From assembly GCF_947507565.1 (NCBI RefSeq), contig NC_089178.1, forward strand, positions 930,001 to 994,000: 64,000 nucleotides of DNA. Reading direction: 5' to 3'. The notes under the pieces were generated by a model, which had not been told where the DNA came from, made no database searches, and saw only the letters and a list, made by a program, of their open reading frames with translations. Both the position numbers and the translations under genes were made by a program. The number at the start of each line of letters is the position of its first letter. Within the stretch, counting starts at the first letter, position 1. Positions 24,621 through 35,944 of the stretch are shown piece after piece. The DNA comes from Oscarella lobularis. Its lineage: Eukaryota; Porifera; Homoscleromorpha; Homosclerophorida; Oscarellidae.

Positions 24621-25761
24621 GTCGCAGCAGCACCGCATTCAGCTCCACCGGGCGGATTAGATCTCGGTAGCGACGGAGCGACGAGCGACGGAACGGCCGC
24701 CTCCGTGGCGGGAACGTCGGTTCAAGTCGCCCTTCAGTCGTTCATCGTTGCCAATCCCGCCGAGAACGACGACGGAGGCGACGATGAGCACGATTTGGCT
24801 GCCGCTGCCGCCGCCGCTGCCGCGTCGACGCCGCTTCAGGGCCATTTGCAGACGCTCGTCGGGGGAACGGCCGCTATGGGATATCATACCGGTAATATTT
24901 TTAATTGAATATTTTATCGGCGCAATCAATTGCTTGTGTCGTTGTATAGCTGGGGTGGTGGATGATAGTCCTTCGTCGCTTGATCATCACCATCATCATC
25001 ATCATGATGACTATAGTGAGACAAAACCAGATATTGAGCTACGAGAGCAAGTATAACTTACTGTGAGTTGTTCACTGCTAATAGTAATCGGGGTTTTTTT
25101 AGGATCGTTTTCTTCCTATTGCCAATGTAGCAAGAATTATGAAGAAAACGATTCCTGTATCAGGAAAAGTAAGCATCTCTTTCTCTCTTCTTTATGTATG
25201 TGGACTCAATTATACTGTTCAAAGGTTTCAAAAGGGGCTAAGGAGTGCGTACAAGAGTGCGTGTCGGAATTCATAAGTTTCATCACCAGCGAGTCAGTAT
25301 CACATACGCAATAAATAAAAGAAACGGATTATAAATATGTATGGGCAGGGCCAGCGAGAGATGTCAGCAAGAGAAGAGAAAGACAATCAATGGAGAAGAC
25401 ATCCTATTCGCCATGCAGAGTTTAGGATTTGACAATTACATCGAACCACTCAAAGTCTTTCTCCAAAGATACAGAGACGTATGTGTATGTGAGAATAATG
25501 GCTTTGCCTCCTACAAACTCCTGCTACTCTTTTCTTTAGTCTACAAAAAGCGACAGACTACCCGGAACTGCTCCTCCGCCCGAGAGACTCTTACCTGATC
25601 ACGAGGAGATAAATGCCTCGTCGCCAGATCATGTGACCGAAGGTGGAAGTGGTGCCAATCCTCCTTATATAAGTCTGATGCAGACGACGGAGTCTGCTGC
25701 TGGAAATCACGTGCCTGCGGCCAGTGCTTTGTACATGTCCCAGTATACCCAACAAGTATGA
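24399..25761 (+). CDS. NFYB: nuclear transcription factor Y subunit beta
   Basis: NF-YB pairs with NF-YC through a histone fold and with NF-YA to bind CCAAT boxes. The histone-fold core is unmistakable: [18 protein letters not shown] (about 25104-25160), [19 protein letters not shown], and [20 protein letters not shown] followed by [20 protein letters not shown]. The N-terminal exon (24399 to about 24892) codes a low-complexity activation-type region with two poly-Ala tracts and Gln/Thr-rich stretches; the next exon adds a seven-His run. The C-terminal exon (about 25540-25761) is Pro/Ser-rich and ends MSQYTQQV. The poly-Ala tracts are unusual for NF-YB; vertebrate NF-YB has a short Gln/Asp N-terminus. 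The core follows family length exactly. Confidence 0.95.
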
Positions 25762-26056
25762 GAAATAGAATGATAAATCAATGAAAAATTTATCTATATA
25801 CTTAGATGTATTGACATGGTGTCAAGAAGTTCTCTTTTTAAATTAGGCTTACCTGCCAAAGCTATCATCTCTAGCCCCAGAACTATTAATAATCAGCATG
25901 CTGCATGTCTTTATCAACTAGTACTGTAAAGTGTATCTTGTGCTAGTAAATATGTACAACCAAATATTATTTTGATACATTGGACCCCGGAGCCAACCCA
26001 CACAGACACACGAGCAACGGTCAACAAAAAAAGGAGGGAAATATCTCACGTGACGG

Positions 26057-27273
26057 TCATTCAATAGCTGCAGCGCCTGAGATGATTTCGATGAGTTCCC
26101 TAGTGATGACGGCTTGGCGCGTTCGATTGAACCTCAGCGTCAATTGGTCAATCATTTCGCCTACGTCAAAATAATGATGATGATATGTGCATCTCGTTGT
26201 ATCATACCAGCGTTCTTTGTTGCATTGTCCATGGCAGTCATCCGAGCGCTCTGTTCACTTGCTGCACCTTCCTTCATTCCAAAATAGATTAGACTGGCCA
26301 GAGAGAATTCCTGATAATTCTTCAAGATGTCAGCATCCACGTCGTCATACTGAGTCATCTTGTCTAAAAGAAAAAAATTCACTTACATATTATCAAATCC
26401 AACGTTTTTCCTACCTGAGCTAGATATCGTTTCAGTGGAGAAAAAAGGCTGATGAGTGACCTTATAAGAAATAACAGACCTAAATAAATAAAAAACACCG
26501 TCAATACAAATAATAATTAATAACACGTAATCCTGACCTGAACTTATTGAATACAACTTCTCCCTTCTCGAACTCATATCCACTATTGAGGATCTGCTGA
26601 GCGACGAAAGACGCCTCGCAAAACCTCGGCGGACGCTTTCCGATATCCGAAAAAGCCAACATGATCTGATTGGGATGAGAGCGTTGGAAGAGAGAACGCA
26701 ATTTGTCTCCGCAGACGACCAGCTTCGTGGACGTCTCCTTCGATTGCTGACTCAAATACGCTCTCAAATCCTTCCCTATTCCCGAATGAATTCCCCCGCA
26801 TAAGCCGCGATCTGACGTCACTGCTATAATGAGCTGATTTGGAGCCGTTTCGTCGGGAGCTTCGATTTCTGATTTATCGTAAAAGGCTTTGGTGGGTGGG
26901 GTGTGAGAGAGTGTGTTTGAGGGTTGTGCGCCTTTTTTCTTGGGTTCTTTTTACCTTGGGCTGCGTTCCCGTACGTCCTCGCGTCTCGCAATTCGCGTTC
27001 GGCTCGATTGAATTTCGCCGCCGAGACCATTTTCATCGATTTCGTGATTTTTTGAATGTTCTTGACGCTTCGCAGGCGCATCGAGACTAGAGGCGATCGT
27101 GAACGGAGAAAAAAGAGAGGAAGGGGGGCTCACTTTCTTTTAGCGTTACCATCGATCGCGATGGCACCCTATAGAAGCGAAATACAATATTTGGAGCCTA
27201 ATGTAGTATTTTTAACCCACCACGGCATTCGTAGAGCCGAATTTCGTCGTAAAAACACCGACGTGGCCGCCAT
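26057..27273 (-). CDS. ATP5F1C: mitochondrial ATP synthase gamma subunit
   Basis: The gamma subunit is the rotating central stalk of F1 ATP synthase in the mitochondrial matrix. Exon 1 starts at 27273 with [18 protein letters not shown], a basic Arg-rich targeting sequence. Exon 2 (about 27134-27168) adds [11 protein letters not shown], and exon 3 continues [20 protein letters not shown], the strongly conserved N-terminal helix. Then come [19 protein letters not shown], which is the family SDRGLCG motif, the middle domain, and the C-terminal helix [15 protein letters not shown] joined to [19 protein letters not shown], ending [10 protein letters not shown] at 26057. This is the family's usual end. 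The start codon is only 53 bp from that of TMA7 on the other strand. Confidence 0.94.
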
Positions 27274-27326
27274 GTTGCTGCTACACTCGTGTCCCAACTG
27301 CGCAAGCGCGTGCTTTACCTTGAAGA
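27274..27326. promoter_or_regulatory. 53-bp divergent gap between ATP5F1C and TMA7 starts
   Basis: Only 53 bp separate the two ATG codons, so both 5' UTRs must be very short or the transcripts overlap. The gap has GC-rich sequence and no TATA box. Core promoter elements must lie in the gap or inside the first exons. Confidence 0.6.
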
Positions 27327-27676
27327 ATGTCGGGAAGACAAGGCGAGCTATTTTGCGAAATTTCGCTCTAACCATCATAGTTTTTGTAATAGGAGGAAAG
27401 AAGAAGCCTTTGAAGCAGCCGAAGAAGAAGCAGGGCGAAGAAGACGAGGTCTGCGACGAGTTTCGTGGAGAAAACCGTTAGCAAATGCCTTTTCCTACAC
27501 AGACAGACAGAGAATTCAAACAAAAGCAGAAAGAAGAACAGAAAAAGTTGGCCGAAATGAAAGCAAAAGCGGCGCAAAAGGGACCACTAGGTAAAAAAAA
27601 GAAAATAACTTACCTTGCTATTTCTTGATTGATTTCGCTAGTGAGTGGAGGAATAAAGAAAAGTGGAAAGAAGTAG
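27327..27676 (+). CDS. TMA7: translation machinery-associated protein 7
   Basis: TMA7 (CCDC72) is a tiny, Lys-rich ribosome-associated protein. Four exons (27327-27342, 27393 to about 27449, about 27510-27591, 27643-27676) join to MSGRQGGKKKPLKQPKKK, EFKQKQKEEQKKLAEMKAKA, AAQKGPL and VSGGIKKSGKK, about 63 residues, matching the human protein almost end to end. The first intron (27343-27392, 50 nt) has a GC donor, CAAG|GCGAGC; no GT donor would restore the conserved Gly-Gly. The stop is at 27676. It is divergent to ATP5F1C and convergent with PSMD6, whose stop is 122 bp away. Confidence 0.93.
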
Positions 27677-27797
27677 TACGGTTATTGCGATTTTCTGTTT
27701 GCATGCAGCCGTCAAAATTTGACTTTTGAAAACTAATGACCACTTTGAAATCAACGTGTTTATTCTTCATTGATCGAATCATCCGGCACTTTCAACG

Positions 27798-29357
27798 TCA
27801 AATATTTATAACGCGACTCAGTTTCTGAAGACGATTGAGCAACGCATCACCATGCTTGATAACAGCCTAAAAAGAAAAAAAAACAAATAATGAATAGAAT
27901 AAATAAATGTTTTTTAAGCGTTTACCTGATATTGCCAATTTTTCTGATCTGGCCTATTGGTTTCAACGACCCCGTTGACTTTATCGATCTTACAATTGAG
28001 TCTTCTTGCCGCAATAAAACGAGACAGCTCTCTTCATAATCATCCCAATACAATATAATCACTCATTCATTTATTTATTTATTTATCTATTCTCCTTACC
28101 TGTCAATAAATTCTATGCTAACGTCGAACGCATTGGCCATGTATTGAAGCGTCAGACTGCGATAGGACTCAAGCAGCTGTGTATAGGCAAGGACGCGCAT
28201 TTCTCGGACATAGTAAGCACTGTGTGCACACAGGTAACGATCCCGTTTCAGTATACCCTCCACCTCGCCTAGAAAACGTTTGTACAAGGGAAGAACATGC
28301 GCTACATGGGACGGTTTACCGAGAGCGCGAAAGAAGACCCCATATTTGCATTCGTATAAGGAAGATAGAAAGGATTTCGCTACTGGAAGTTGATGAAGAA
28401 TTTCCTGCACTTCGGATCCTTGAACCACCTGATAAAATAAATAAATAAATAAATGAAGAATAAGTATTGGATTTGTCTTTCCTTGGTTTTGAGTTCAACT
28501 CGTTCCAGCGATATCATGCAGCACAAGACCGTGTACAGAATCATTGTCTTGTAATCCATCAGTTCATAGGACGTGAACGTGGAGACGGCATCCAGAAAAT
28601 TGGAAGCCGCCTGTTTGAAATTTCTCACTGACATCGCGTGAATTGCTTCGTACACTTTCAGACGATTTCTTCGATCCCAATCCCCGCCCTCTTCAACAAG
28701 ACTAATAAATTTCGACTAATAAAAAGATAGCTAATCATTAATAGTATTTATTACCCTTTCGCTTTGTCGATGTTCCGCGTTATAAGATCGTCGTCCATGA
28801 AAAAGAGTCCAAGTCTCAATTGATAAAACACGAGATCGAGTCGGCTTCCAACAGACGCCGTTTTCTCATAAACAACCCGCAAAGCCGAAATAGCATCGTC
28901 CTAAACATAATTAATTAATTAATTAATTAATTAATCAAATTTTTATTTTACCTTTGCTCCGATGTTACAGAAGTATTCGGCTTTGGCGATGAGCGCGTCT
29001 CTCACTTCGGTCTCTCCTAAATTTTCCTCGGCGTCCCGGATGGCTTCGTCGAGTTTTTCCAACTGGCTTTTGTTTTCGGCTTTCATCGCCGAAAGAAGCG
29101 TCTCGTCCGCGTCTATCTTCCATTCCGAGCAGATTAATTCGTAAAAGGGTGCATAATCTAGAGCACGTAGTTAGGAAAGAGGTGAAAAAACGACGGTTTC
29201 CTTCACTTTTTTCGCGAACGGTTTCCATTACGATCTTTCTCGCTTGATCGCGCTCTTCGGCGCTAAATGCCAAGCAAGTGGCCTGAAAGTAGAGCCGAGC
29301 GAGCTCCAAATCGGGAACTTTCGGCAGTCCTTGCTCCTCCAAACTCTCTCCGGACAT
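27798..29357 (-). CDS. PSMD6: 26S proteasome regulatory subunit Rpn7
   Basis: PSMD6/Rpn7 is a PCI-domain subunit of the 19S lid of the proteasome. The start at 29357 gives [20 protein letters not shown], aligned with the human start; an in-frame ATG 24 bases upstream is less likely. Exons continue with [59 protein letters not shown] and [20 protein letters not shown]. The PCI part reads [60 protein letters not shown] and [11 protein letters not shown], ending [13 protein letters not shown]. The full family length of about 390 residues is present. Confidence 0.95.
28907..28935. repeat. (ATTA)n microsatellite
   Basis: Tetranucleotide repeat in an intron of PSMD6. Confidence 0.85.
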
Positions 29358-29442
29358 TTTTCCTTCTACACGCATGCGCAATAGACACGAAGTCTACAAA
29401 CAAAAAATCGATTTTTTGTACAAAGAAAATCCAAACGATAAC

Positions 29443-30637
29443 TCATTCGATATCTATTTTGTCTAAATCCGCAATAGTCTTGTTCAACTGCGCGTACAAT
29501 TGACGCGCAATCGCTATGTGACGTTCGGCGTGTTGAAGAATAAATTCCTGAAACGCTTTCACTCTCTGCTCGTGATACTGGGTTAACTACACAAAAAAAT
29601 TCCTAAAAATAGACAATTTCGAGTTTAATTAAAAATATTACCTCGTGCCGCGTCGTTTTGGAAATGGCAACGAATTTAGCTTCAGCCTGGTCCCGCTTTT
29701 CCTCCAGCTAATAAGAAAAATTAATAATCGCTACTGTTAACGATACTTTCAATGTTGTTAATTACGTCGTCTCTGTTTTTTGTACTCTTCTCTAGCGCCT
29801 TTTCAGTGGACTCCTTTTTATGTAGCAATACCATTCTATGGTGCAGCACCGCCTGGAGAGAATTTTCCGCTCTCTTATATTCAACTACACTAGCGGTACC
29901 TACTTTTGCCTTCAGCGAATATTTCTCATAGAGATTAATTACAAATCCCAATGTAAAATCATCACTCCGGGCTCTCTCTTCGGCAGCAGACTAAAACGTA
30001 TTCTCATATATAGAAAATTAATAGACTAATAGTTAGTATTCTGACTCTGCAGTGATCCAGTCCTTCGCTAAATTTAACCAGGACCCCGTGAAGGGGTTTA
30101 TCGTTTTTTGCCTGGCTGCTTCCCGCAAGCGAAGAATGCTTCACGAGATTAGAAAAGGTTGATGATAGCCCTAATCGAAGACAAAAAACTAATTTCGAAT
30201 AATATCTAAAGAATGAACGATGACGACTCACTGTATTCACCAGTGACCATTTTAGAATAAGCTAAACTACTCTCCCTCAAACGCATACAACTCTGTATAA
30301 TAAAACTACGCTGCTCGCTAAAGAACTCGTCCGCATCCTAGGAATACACTATTTATTTAATTGATTATTTATTTGGTAATTTATTGCCTTGTGGCCGTGA
30401 AGCTTGACTTCTTGTACGGCGTGAGTGAGAGTTTTCATCCACGCTTTTTTCGTTTTTACTGCTGCAGGTAGCTAGGAAGAATTTCGAGCTAATGTGTGCT
30501 CTGCGACGAAACAAAGAAAAATCGATTCTACCTCCTTTGTATCGAGAAATCTGTGGAAGTTTTCATTGTAGCGAAACGCGTGATGTCTGGCCAAAATTTG
30601 AAGATACCTGAACGCGGATACGAAATAACAACAGATC

Positions 30638-30672
<35 letters not shown>

Positions 30673-31180
30673 TATTGCCTTTCCATTGCTTTGCAGTATC
30701 GTTGAACTACATCTTCGCTAATTACGCGACTCTCGCCTAGATAAAGCACGCCCAAATTTTTTAAAAAAAATTTAAATTTACACTCAAAACAATATACCGC
30801 CAAGCAATTCTTTTGACCTAGCCAAGGCTCCCTTCGTCGTCGGGTCGGGTCGATTAGGCAGTGGCGGAATCTTAATTAATTAAAAAGATATTATCCTATT
30901 TATTTCCTTTTTGGTTTCAATTTTCGCAATTACGATCGATCCTTCCGATTTTTCGTCTTGTTCTATGCAATAGTGAAGCCACTGAAGATCCTCGTAAACC
31001 CGAACGGTCGTCATTTCGGGCTCGGAAAAACACTTGTCCATGTTTGTCTAGAAAGCGATCCTCAAAAAGGGACCCCACCCTATAACGAGCATTTCCACCG
31101 ACCACGGTATGTATCTTGTAGTTAAAAGAGAGGCCGTCCTTAGTCGAATCGACGACTTTGACGCGAAGAACCTCGTCCAT
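29443..31180 (-). CDS. PX-BAR sorting nexin, SNX5/6/32-like
   Basis: The product has a PX domain and a C-terminal BAR coiled coil, as in the retromer-linked sorting nexins that shape endosomal tubules. The ATG at 31180 starts MDEVLRVKVVDSTKDGLSFN. The PX part continues with SEPEMTTVRVYEDLQWLHYC and PPLPNRPDPTTKGAL. The BAR region includes FFSEQRSFIIQSCMRLRESS, then NLYEKYSLKAKVGTASVVEY, ALEKSTKNRDDVINNIES, and the last exon ELTQYHEQRVKAFQEFILQH, ending IADLDKIDIE. The end resembles the SNX5/6 pattern RRVAAF, but other PX-BAR members are possible. Start codon is near the MED28 start on the other strand. Confidence 0.78.
30638..30675. repeat. (TTA)n microsatellite
   Basis: Twelve or so TTA units with one interruption, in an intron of the sorting nexin gene. 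Confidence 0.9.
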
Positions 31181-31214
31181 TTTTCTCTCGTTGCGAGCGT
31201 GCGCAGAAACTCGA

Positions 31215-31665
31215 TGGAAAATGTCGAGAAATTCGCCCAATCCGTTCTCGTACGAACTTCCTCGTGCCGCGAGACGATAGTCAGTCTTGTTTTCGTACTT
31301 GCAGAAGTGCATCGGAATCGTGACGAGCACGAATCAAGCCGATCGAACCGAAAGCGAAATCGAACGATGCGTCGACGATTTGGAAACGAACGCTGGTCGC
31401 CTGATTAACTATTTTAACAGAAGAGAAATCGAATTGGCTCAAAAAGAGGACTTGGCTTTGAAACAGGCGAGTGGGCGTTGACACTGAAGGCCAATTTTTC
31501 GATTTTTCGTTTTTTTTTCGTTTTCAGGAGGTGGAGGATTTGGAAAAGGAGCTAGGAAAGAGACAGGAGTTGATTCAAAGTTTTCGCGAGACAGTAGCAC
31601 ATCACCAGACTCAACTTAATCAATTAAAAACAGCTCAACAAAATTGCAAATTAGCAATAGATTAG
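31215..31665 (+). CDS. MED28: Mediator subunit 28
   Basis: MED28 is a head-module subunit of the Mediator complex. The main exon reads FSYLQKCIGIVTSTNQADRT, then EIERCVDDLETNAGRLINYF and NRREIELAQKEDLALKQ. The second exon (31528-31665) gives EVEDLEKELGKRQELIQSFR and ends AQQNCKLAID. This matches the MED28 coiled-coil pattern (FEACF, IRTGVDQ, FFLQKR, ELRNELQRKDALVQ). The intron 31467-31526/7 starts with a GC donor, CAG|GCGAGT; the frame is kept only with this join. The 5' end is uncertain: an ATG at 31215 or 31222 must be spliced past an in-frame TAG near 31278. It is divergent to the sorting nexin gene and tail-to-tail with PXK. Confidence 0.72.
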
Positions 31666-31747
31666 TTAGTACGAGATCACCAAAGAATAAAGTGTGTTGC
31701 CAAAGACGTTTTTTTTTCAATCGCGTGATATGCAGTCTTACTTGTAC

Positions 31748-34227
31748 CTACACCTTGGGAGCGCTCCTATCATTCGTCTTCGCCTTCTTCAAATTGTTCT
31801 TGCTGAAACCCGTGATAGATCCAAGTAGGGCTCCTCTTTTGCTATTTGAACTAGAGGGAGGCGGTGCCGCTGCTGCTGCAGGCGGAGGAGGAGGGGGAGC
31901 GGCAGGAGCAGAGGGAGGCGGCGGCGCGGCAGGGGCTGGGGCTGAGGCTGGGGCTGGAGCTGGAGCTGGCGTAGAACTCGTGGCTGGAGTTGGAGCTGCC
32001 GACGCTTTTTCCTTGGCTGATTTCTATGGTCGACATTATGTTTAAGTCTGTCTATTGTTTTTGGTTCTTACTCGTCTGTTCTTTAGCCGTTTTTCTTTCT
32101 CTTCTACGGACATCTTTTTGCTTCTTTCCTGATCGATTTTCTGCGTGTGACCAATCTGCAAGAACCGTCGTCAAAGTCGTTTGGCACGGATAAATCGATT
32201 CGTGCATACTTTTCGGCTCAACTCCAGCAGTTGTGCTTCTTCCTCCGCCTTAGCTCGACTCAAAGCCTCTTTCAATTTGCTTCCCATCTCAAAAGTAAAC
32301 AAATGTAAAATAACGAGAATCTATTACAGTCACTTTGTACCTTGAGCTGCACCTGCCCAGCAGCAGCAGGTGGCAAATCCGCAAAGAAACTGCAAACAAA
32401 AAATATAGAAATAAACGTAACAAGTCCGATAATCGTCGTACGAATGAGAGCAGAGCTGCTCTAGTGTTGGCATCCCCGCTTTCAGAGCAGAATCAACAAG
32501 CATTGTATTTAATATGGGTCCTATAGACATACATATGCATGAGCTAGAGAGACACGTATGGAAGTGTTCCTACGAAATTCGTGTGAAGAAGCACATGTAG
32601 AAGGCAGGTCAGTCATCACGGCTGAATACAAAATCGAACCAACAGCCATTTCATACAAAAGACGTCCAAAACCAAAGACGACAATACTTTCTCTAGTCTA
32701 CATAGAAACATTATGTATTGGGAATACTTAATTAATTAATTGGGTCATTACTCTGAATTTTTTGTAGTTTGCCAAGAAGGATTGATAGAAATGGGGCAAG
32801 CCAAGGAGAGCATTTTCCGTATCAGTCAACTTGCAATTTCCGCCAACGACTAGAACATTTCCTGCGTGCACGTGACCGTACAAAAATCCGCGATCTGACA
32901 AAAATTTCAACGCCTAGAGACCCAAACAAAAATCGCACAATTGCGACAAAGAAAAAGGAGACACAAACCTCCACAATCTGTCTTCCATATTTTCGCGTAT
33001 CGGACACGGAAAGTCCCGTTCCTTTTGGAGTACCATATTTTTTAATTAATTGAATTTGCGGCTTCGTCTAGAGAAACAAAAGGTCAAGACCTCCATGGGC
33101 CTCTCTGCCTTTACCTTATATATAAGATCCCGAAGGGATCCTTCGGAGCAAAAAGGACGAACAATAAGAGTCCCTGTTCCATCGAATGAAGAATAGACTG
33201 TTGGAAGAATGTAGGGATGCTAGAAGGAGAAGTCAATTTTTCCTGAGTTTTCTCTTGAAAAAATCTCGCCTGAATCATTGATAGGGCGCGGACCGCTGAC
33301 GTCAAATCTTTCTCGGAGAGGTAGCAATTGGATCCAGGTTCGCACTGCAATACCGGTAATAAATAATTTTTATTTATACTTATCTATTGGTTACGTAGGT
33401 AAGAACGTGCTTTCGCACACCTTTGGCTGCATCTTTTGGTTTAATCATAAAATATTCCTTTCGCAGACGCCAACCTGGAATAAAGAGATTTGAAAGATGA
33501 GAGTGAGAGAGAGCACATATTATGTACCAATTGATGGCAAAGATTCTACAACATCCCAAGTTGCTTCTGACCGAAAGAACATAGACACGTGATGAAGAGC
33601 CTCCTCTAAAAAAATTATGAAAAAGAAAAAAACAGTTGATTGGTTTCCTTGGTGACCTTGGAATCGAAACGAATAATTTTCCTCATCAAAAAATCTCTTG
33701 ACCGCTAATTGGCAAGACAAGACCGGATTCTCGAGTATCAATTGAAGATAACGCTACAGAAAGAACTAATAAATAGAAAAAATCTTATTCGATAATTTGA
33801 TTACGTCGAGAGCCTTCTGCCTCTCAGCGATGAACAAGCGATCCTTATTTTTGAAAACTTTCTTCGGAGGAAGCGGAAGTTCGAGTCCCGACGGCTGGAG
33901 AAGGAAAAGAAGCGTGGGGATGAGAATTCGTGCTCCATTCTGGGGTGCCCCACCCACCCGCAGAGCAGCGTTCAAAGCGTCGAAATCGCTGTATCGTCTC
34001 TTGATCGACCAAAAGGCCAACTTGCTCGTTCCGCGCCACACGCGAATAATGTACGTCTACGCAAAGGCGAAGCTTAGAGACGAAAACGGCGGCGTTCTTG
34101 CGCCTACGACGTGCGCGTCGACTTCGGCCGCTTCGATCGTGCAATGCAGCGGTACGGTATCGTCGACAAACGAGCGAGAAAGCGACGCAACGCCGCCGCC
34201 GCCGCGGCCACTAGGGGCCGATGCCAT
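31748..34227 (-). CDS. PXK: PX domain pseudokinase PXK
   Basis: PXK binds endosomal phosphoinositides and affects receptor trafficking. The start at 34227 reads MASAPSGRGGGGVASLSRSF and leads into DDTVPLHCTIEAAEVDAHVV and the PX domain FWSIKRRYSDFDALNAALRV, then LELPLPPKKVFKNKDRLFIA. The kinase-like domain has YGHVHAGNVLVVGGNCKLTD in place of the HRD loop and TDTEN in place of DFG, so it should be catalytically inactive, as proposed for PXK. ENALLGLPHFYQSFLANYKK follows. A Pro/Ala/Ser-rich linker and a WH2-like end, RGALLGSITGFSKNNLKKAK, finish at SAPKV (stop 31748). Domain order and end match vertebrate PXK. Confidence 0.92.
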
Positions 34228-34277
34228 TTGAACGCACTTGCAAATAAGGAATCACGGAATCACGTGCTCCAAACCGG
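34228..34277. promoter_or_regulatory. 50-bp divergent gap between PXK and RENBP starts
   Basis: Only 50 bp separate the PXK and RENBP ATG codons. The gap contains a CACGTG E-box-like motif at 34261-34266 and no TATA box. A shared bidirectional core promoter is the simplest reading. Confidence 0.6.
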
Positions 34278-35918
34278 ATGTCCACACCTCTCATGGACGC
34301 CGTTTCTTTTCTCGGCGACTGCCTCGATCGGCTCGAAAGCGAGCTGAAACGTGGAGTCGACTTCTGGTTGACGCACAGCCACGACGAGGAGCACGGGTCG
34401 GTGAAATAAAAGCGATCGATCGTTCTATCTTACCCGATCTCCTCACAAAGGGGATTTTTCAATTGTCTGACGAGAGAAGGGATCGTTTTTGACGACACCA
34501 AATACGGCTGGCTGCAAGGCAGACAGGTCACAATAACGAATCACTGAAAATTATAAATTTTAATTTAATTATTGATTTGTAGGTGTGGATGTACTGTAAA
34601 CTCTACCGAGAAAGGGAGGACTTTCGTCGAGACGATTTGCTTCGAGCAGCAATTGCAGGTTGAAAAACGACACTTTTTTCATTTTGATGTTGCAGCGGCG
34701 TTGCTATGGTTTCAGGTGGGGAGTTTCTCATAAAGCATTTTTACCGTTGTGAAGATCATCGCTGCTATTTCACCGTCCAACGCAACGGTCTTCCCATCTA
34801 CATGCAAAGGAAACTGTTCACCGAGAGTTTCTTTCTCCTTGCCATGACCGAATTGTTCCGAGTCACGGGAGAGAAAAAATACCAGGCAAGAATAGAGATA
34901 GTAGAAGTATTTTTTAAAGAAACGATTTCTGTCGAATTTAGGAACTCGCAGATGCCGTTTTTGGTAAAATTCGGTATTGGGCACGAGAAGACGACAGCGA
35001 ACTGGGCCGTCCTCACTTGGCTGGAAATCCGAGAGCCAACGAATTGGCCATACCTATGATGTTTCTCTGCGTTCTGCAGGAGATGTGCCTCGAAGATGAG
35101 AACCTTCTCAAAAAGCACAAGGACGACATGAAATGGTGCACTCAACATATCCTATCTCATCTACAGGCAATAAACAAATATCGTCGACGTCGTAATTCAA
35201 ATAATTGGTATACGTATTTGCCTAGAGAGACAAACGTTTCGTCCTCGAAACGGTTTCGCCGGAAGGAATTGAGCTCGAAGGTTCCAGAGGTCGATTCATG
35301 AATCCAGGCCACGCCATCGAAGCGGGTTGGTTTCTCCTGCGTCAGGCGAATCTCCTCGACGACGACGAATTGAGAAAGACGGCCGTCGATCATTTCATCG
35401 TTCGCTCTTTCGCAAACGGCTGGGACTCGGCGAAATACGACGGCGGATTGATTTATTTTCTCGACATCGACGGACGTCCGTCGATTCCGCTCGAATCGAA
35501 TATGAAGCTGTGGTGGCCCCACTGCGAGGCCATCATCGCTTTCCTGATGGCCTATCGAACGCGACGCGACGACGTCCTGCTTCAGCATTTCAAGAAAGTC
35601 TACGACTACAGCATGAAATATGTGACAATTAATTAAATAAAAATATATGATCTCTACTAGCGAATTGTCTAATTTTTTTCTTAATTTAGTTTCGCGACGA
35701 CGGGGAGGTTGGAGAGTGGTTCGGTTATCTCGCTAGAAACGGATCTCGCGACGAAAATCCGTTAAAAGGGGGCCCATATAAAGGTATCAATACCTCTCTA
35801 GACCTTTTTTTATTATTTATTAGATTTTAATCTAGGTTGCTTTCATACATTGCGGTGTTTCCACATGGCGACTCAGCTGATTCGCGAAATTCTAAAAACC
35901 GAATTAGTGAAAAACTAA
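34278..35918 (+). CDS. RENBP: N-acylglucosamine 2-epimerase
   Basis: RENBP interconverts N-acetylglucosamine and N-acetylmannosamine in the cytosol (sialic acid and amino-sugar metabolism). Eight exons (34278-34396, 34451-34527, 34583-34660, 34714-34885, 34942-35166, 35226-35621, 35690-35783, 35836-35918) join in frame. Family landmarks in order: [124 protein letters not shown] and [10 protein letters not shown], ending with [14 protein letters not shown]. The His of HSHDEEHG, the NPGHxxExGW motif and the WWPHCEA motif carry the expected active-site residues. Two introns (34886-34941 and 35167-35225) have GC donors. The stop lies 26 bp from the MAPKAP1 stop, tail to tail. Confidence 0.95.
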
Positions 35919-35944
35919 GCGTTGTTCTCTCGCTTTCTAATCAA

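Noticed and set aside
31644-32045. Gly/Ala-rich plus-strand frame
   Set aside because: It is the complement of the Pro/Ala/Ser-rich linker of PXK on the minus strand.
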